This document shows, piece by piece, positions 61,577-64,000 of a stretch of 64,000 bases of DNA (the first letter of the stretch is position 1; each line of letters starts with the position of its first letter). This DNA is from Streptomyces rubradiris (GTDB lineage Bacteria > Actinomycetota > Actinomycetes > Streptomycetales > Streptomycetaceae). The stretch spans positions 434,001-498,000 of the forward strand of contig NZ_BNEA01000007.1 of assembly GCF_016860525.1 (NCBI RefSeq), written 5' to 3'. The position numbers were made by a program, and so were the translations under genes. The notes under the pieces were generated by a model. That model searched no databases, was not told where the DNA came from, and saw nothing but the letters and a program-made list of their open reading frames with translations.

Positions 61577-62968
61577 TCAGGCCGCCGGTGCGAGGGCGGG
61601 TGCGGGCCGGGTCTGCTGGTAGGCGTGGCCGACCCGCAGGAGCACGCTCTCCCCGAGCGGTCGCCCGAGCAGTTGCATGCCGATCGGCAGGCCCGCCGCG
61701 TCGAGCCCGACCGGCAGGGTGAGGGAGGGCACTCCGGTGATGTTGGCGGGGGACGACAGGCGTACGTAGGCGTCGGAGACGCCCTCCACGGTGCCGTCGG
61801 CCCACGTGATCGTCTCCTGGCCGGCCTTGACCGCGGTCGCCGGGACGGTCGGGGCGGCGATCAGGTCGGCCTCCCGCAGCATGTGCGCCCACTCCCGCCG
61901 CATGAGGGCGCGGGAGCGCTGGGCGCGCAGGTAGTCCCCGGCGGGCATCAGTGCGCCGGCCTCTAGGAGTACGCGGACGTCGGCCTGGTACAGCTCGGGG
62001 ACCGTGCGCAGGGTGCTCTCGTGGTAGGCGGTGGCCTCGGGCACCATCAGGCCCCACTGGGTCGCCTGGATGTAGCGGGTCATGGGGATCTCGACGTCCA
62101 CGAGGCGTGCGCCGAGTGACGCGAGCTGGTCGATGGCGCGCCGGACGGCGGCTTCGACCTCCGCGTCCACGTGCTCGAAGTAGTAGTTGCGGGGCACGCC
62201 GACGCGCAGCCCGGTGAGGTCCGTGCCGGCGGCCGGCCGGTAGTCCGTGGCGGGGGCGGTCAGGGAGGCGGGGTCGCGGGGGTCGTGTCCGGTGAGGGCG
62301 GTGAGGACCAGGGCGGCGTCCTCGACGGTGCGGGTGATGGGGCCGACGTGGTCCAGTGACCAGGACAGCGAGGTGACGCCGTGGCGGGGGACGAGGCCGT
62401 AGGTCGGCTTCAGACCGACCACTCCGTTCAGCGCGGCCGGCACCCGGATCGACCCGCCGGTGTCGGTGCCGAGGCTGAACGTGGCGGTGCCCGCGGCGAC
62501 GGCCACGGCGGACCCTCCGCTGGAGCCGCCGGCGACCCGCCCGGTGTCCCAGGCGTTGCCGGTCTGCGGGGTGGTCAGGCCGTAGGCGAACTCGTGGGTG
62601 TGGGTCTTGCCGACCAGGAGCGCGCCGGCCGCCGACAGCCGGGCGGCGACCGTGCTGTCGGTCCGCGCGGTGTGGCCGTCCCTGACCCGGGAACTGGCCG
62701 AGGTCGGCAGGCCCGCGACGTCGATCAGGTCCTTCAGGGCCATCGGAATGCCGTGCAGCGGACCGCGGTGGCGGCCGGCCGCGATCTCGCCCTCGGCTTC
62801 GCGCGCGGCCCGGCGGACGTGTTCGGCGGCGACGGCGACGTACGCCTGAAGGTGCGGCTCCGCCCGCTCCACGCGCCGGAGGACGGAGTCCGCCAGCTCG
62901 ACGGGGGACAGCCGCCGGGTCCGGATGGCCTCGGCCGCGACACTCAGCGGGAGTTCATACGGCTGCAT
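61577..62968 (-). CDS. Amidase (AtzE/GatA-like)
   Basis: 463 residues. AS-family motifs: GIPMALKDLIDVAGLPT (Lys), RVAGGSSGGSAVAVAAG (Ser), SLGTDTGGSIRVPAALNGVVGLKPTYGLVPR (catalytic Ser). Starts MQPYELPLSVAAEAIRTRRLSPVELADSVL. A small AtzG-like gene overlaps its start by 14 bp, as in the carboxybiuret hydrolase AtzEG complex, so it may need that subunit. No gatB/gatC nearby, so a tRNA role is unlikely. Substrate unknown. Confidence 0.92.
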   Translation of the reverse strand: MQPYELPLSVAAEAIRTRRLSPVELADSVLRRVERAEPHLQAYVAVAAEHVRRAAREAEGEIAAGRHRGPLHGIPMALKDLIDVAGLPTSASSRVRDGHTARTDSTVAARLSAAGALLVGKTHTHEFAYGLTTPQTGNAWDTGRVAGGSSGGSAVAVAAGTATFSLGTDTGGSIRVPAALNGVVGLKPTYGLVPRHGVTSLSWSLDHVGPITRTVEDAALVLTALTGHDPRDPASLTAPATDYRPAAGTDLTGLRVGVPRNYYFEHVDAEVEAAVRRAIDQLASLGARLVDVEIPMTRYIQATQWGLMVPEATAYHESTLRTVPELYQADVRVLLEAGALMPAGDYLRAQRSRALMRREWAHMLREADLIAAPTVPATAVKAGQETITWADGTVEGVSDAYVRLSSPANITGVPSLTLPVGLDAAGLPIGMQLLGRPLGESVLLRVGHAYQQTRPAPALAPAA

Positions 62969-63164
62969 CGTGTGTCTCCTGTTCCGCGCGGTAGGCGAGG
63001 GCGGGCGGGGTGTCCCCGAAGTCCAGCTCCCGCAGGACCGCGACGACGGAGTGGATGTGGTCGGCGGTGGCCGCCACCACGGCGTGCCGGTCGGCGGGCA
63101 GCGGGAGTCCGGCGTGGGCGGCCCGGCGGGCCGCCTCCGCTGGGGTGAGTTCGGCGGAGGACAT
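62955..63164 (-). CDS. AtzG-like (DUF4089) small subunit
   Basis: 69 residues: ATG 63164, ELTPAEAARRAAHAGLPLPADRHAVVAATADHIHSVVAVLRELDFGDTPPALAYRAEQE. The helical GatC-like pattern with DxFGDTPPAxxY is typical of AtzG/DUF4089 proteins that pair with AtzE-type amidases. GAGGGAG precedes the ATG. It overlaps the amidase gene by 14 bp, so the pair is translationally coupled. Confidence 0.85.
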   Translation of the reverse strand: MSSAELTPAEAARRAAHAGLPLPADRHAVVAATADHIHSVVAVLRELDFGDTPPALAYRAEQETHDAAV

Positions 63165-63258
63165 GGGCGTTCTCCCTCGGAGCTGGGGTGGGCTTGGGCG
63201 GTCTGGGCTGATCCGGGCTCCGGAGTGGGCTCGAACGACAGGAGGCCCCCGCACCAAA

Positions 63259-63325
63259 AGCTAAACGTTTGCGTTAGTCGGACTCTAGGGCCTACGGTGC
63301 CTTAACGCAAACGGATTGCGTTAAG
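63259..63325. promoter_or_regulatory. Two operator-like dyads between AtzG-like and MBL genes
   Basis: Arms CTTAACGCAA (63301-63310) and TTGCGTTAAG (63316-63325) are exact 10-bp reverse complements with a 5-nt spacer. A second, weaker site CTAAACGTTTGCGTTAG lies at 63259-63275 and shares the GCGTTA core. They sit in the divergent promoter, so one repressor could control both directions. A GCGTCTAG half-site before the TetR gene (61468-61476) is similar. Confidence 0.75.
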
Positions 63326-63416
63326 CGGTGTCACGGAATCCCGGACCCGATGCCCGACCACGCACACCCGCGCGCCGTTCCGCAAGGGAAACGACCGACA
63401 AGGAAGACGCCCGATC

Positions 63417-64000
63417 ATGAGCACTCCCCCGGCCACCGGCCCGGCCACCGTCCCCTCCTGGACCGTGGGCGACCTCGTCGTCCACCGCGTCGACGAGGTT
63501 TCCCTGCCGCCCGCGACCGGACCGTGGCTGCTGCCCGGTGCCACCGCGGACCTCGTCGCCGGGCAGGACTGGCTGCGCCCGCACTTCGCGGACGACGCGG
63601 GAGTCCTGCGCCTGGACAGCCACAGCTTCGCCTTCACGGTCGGCGGGCGGCGCGTCCTGGTGGACACCGGCATCGGCAACGGCAAGGAGCGGGCCAATCC
63701 CGCGTGGCACGGCCTGAACACCGACTACCTCGAACGCCTTACCGCCGCCGGGTTCCCCCCGGACTCGGTCGACCTGGTGATCCTCACCCATCTGCACGCC
63801 GACCACGTCGGCTGGAACACGCGCAAGGTGAACGGCGAGTGGGTCCCCACCTTCGCCAACGCACGCCACCTCGTCTCCCGCGCCGAGCGGGAGTTCTGGG
63901 CCGGGTACGACATGGACGAGCCGCGCAGGCAGATGTTCCGCGACTCCGTCATCCCGGTGGAGCAAGCGGGGCTGACCGACCTCGTCGACGTGCCCGCCGA
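63417..64000 (+). CDS. Metallo-beta-lactamase-fold hydrolase (3' truncated by window)
   Basis: Open to the window end; about 194 residues visible. MSTPPATGPATVPSWTVGDL at the start, then VLVDTGIGNGKER, LVILTHLHADHVGWNT (HxHxDH zinc motif), and a following segment matching quorum-quenching lactonase or similar MBL enzymes (NARHLVSRAEREFW). Start ATG 63417 with AAGGAAG upstream. The operators upstream and the divergent amidase suggest a shared catabolic or detoxification role. Confidence 0.9.
   Translation, partial: MSTPPATGPATVPSWTVGDLVVHRVDEVSLPPATGPWLLPGATADLVAGQDWLRPHFADDAGVLRLDSHSFAFTVGGRRVLVDTGIGNGKERANPAWHGLNTDYLERLTAAGFPPDSVDLVILTHLHADHVGWNTRKVNGEWVPTFANARHLVSRAEREFWAGYDMDEPRRQMFRDSVIPVEQAGLTDLVDVPA

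Overview
The window is very GC-rich with strong third-position G/C bias. It has short divergent promoters, frequent GTG starts, ATGA/GTGA start-stop overlaps, many secreted hydrolases and many one-regulator/one-enzyme pairs. This, together with two perfect CebR-type operators and close relatives of known actinobacterial proteins, points to a Streptomyces chromosome, probably an arm-type accessory region. That assignment is inferred from style and families, not from a marker gene. No rRNA, tRNA, IS element or CRISPR array was recognised.

Layout. 1-6.0 kb: 3' end of a MarR regulator, a secreted PhoA-type alkaline phosphatase closed by a strong terminator, a small membrane protein, and an ArsR regulator overlapping an MgtA-type P-type ATPase. 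6.0-13.3 kb (minus strand): a very long LuxR-type ATPase regulator with an internal 78-bp tandem repeat, a cutinase closely resembling PET-hydrolysing polyesterases, a cytochrome P450, six 22-bp tandem repeats, and a secreted AMIN-like protein. 13.5-17.5 kb: a secreted propeller-like protein and a CebR-boxed GH3-CBM2 beta-glucosidase. 17.6-20.5 kb: anhydro-MurNAc kinase and a sodium:solute symporter. 20.6-26.1 kb: MFS/LysR pair, a TPR protein behind a MerR-like operator, and a secreted hypothetical. 26.1-28.6 kb: a P1B-4 metal exporter divergent from an NmtR-type Ni/Co sensor. 29-33 kb: GNAT, EgtD-like methyltransferase, APC permease, trypsin-like protease.

33.3-41.1 kb holds the most distinctive locus: a tightly coupled four-gene operon (DUF7019-like protein, FHA-Ser/Thr kinase, unknown protein, WD40-Ser/Thr kinase) facing an XRE-DUF2690 membrane regulator with a 48-residue coupled upstream gene. 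It looks like a kinase signalling or conflict module.

41.5-49.5 kb: an SDR/XRE pair, a frameshifted TetR gene, a decayed membrane-protein remnant, an arylsulfotransferase-like/NCS2 permease pair with an XRE-cupin regulator, a fuconolactonase-type hydrolase, and a headless FCD regulator fragment. 49.7-55.6 kb: a CebR-boxed GH9 cellulase, a TetR/nitroreductase pair with a perfect operator, and a TetR/amidase pair. 56-64 kb: a peptidoglycan-binding HTH membrane protein, two secreted proteins including an L,D-transpeptidase, a lipoprotein, a DUF1330 protein convergently overlapping a DinB-family protein with a DNA-damage-type leaderless promoter, a TetR regulator, an amidase with an AtzG-like small subunit, and the 5' part of a metallo-beta-lactamase-fold hydrolase.

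The genes most clearly working together are GH3 and GH9 (one cellulose regulon), anmK and its symporter (amino-sugar salvage), nmtR and its ATPase (metal efflux), the kinase operon, and the AtzG-like/amidase/MBL set.
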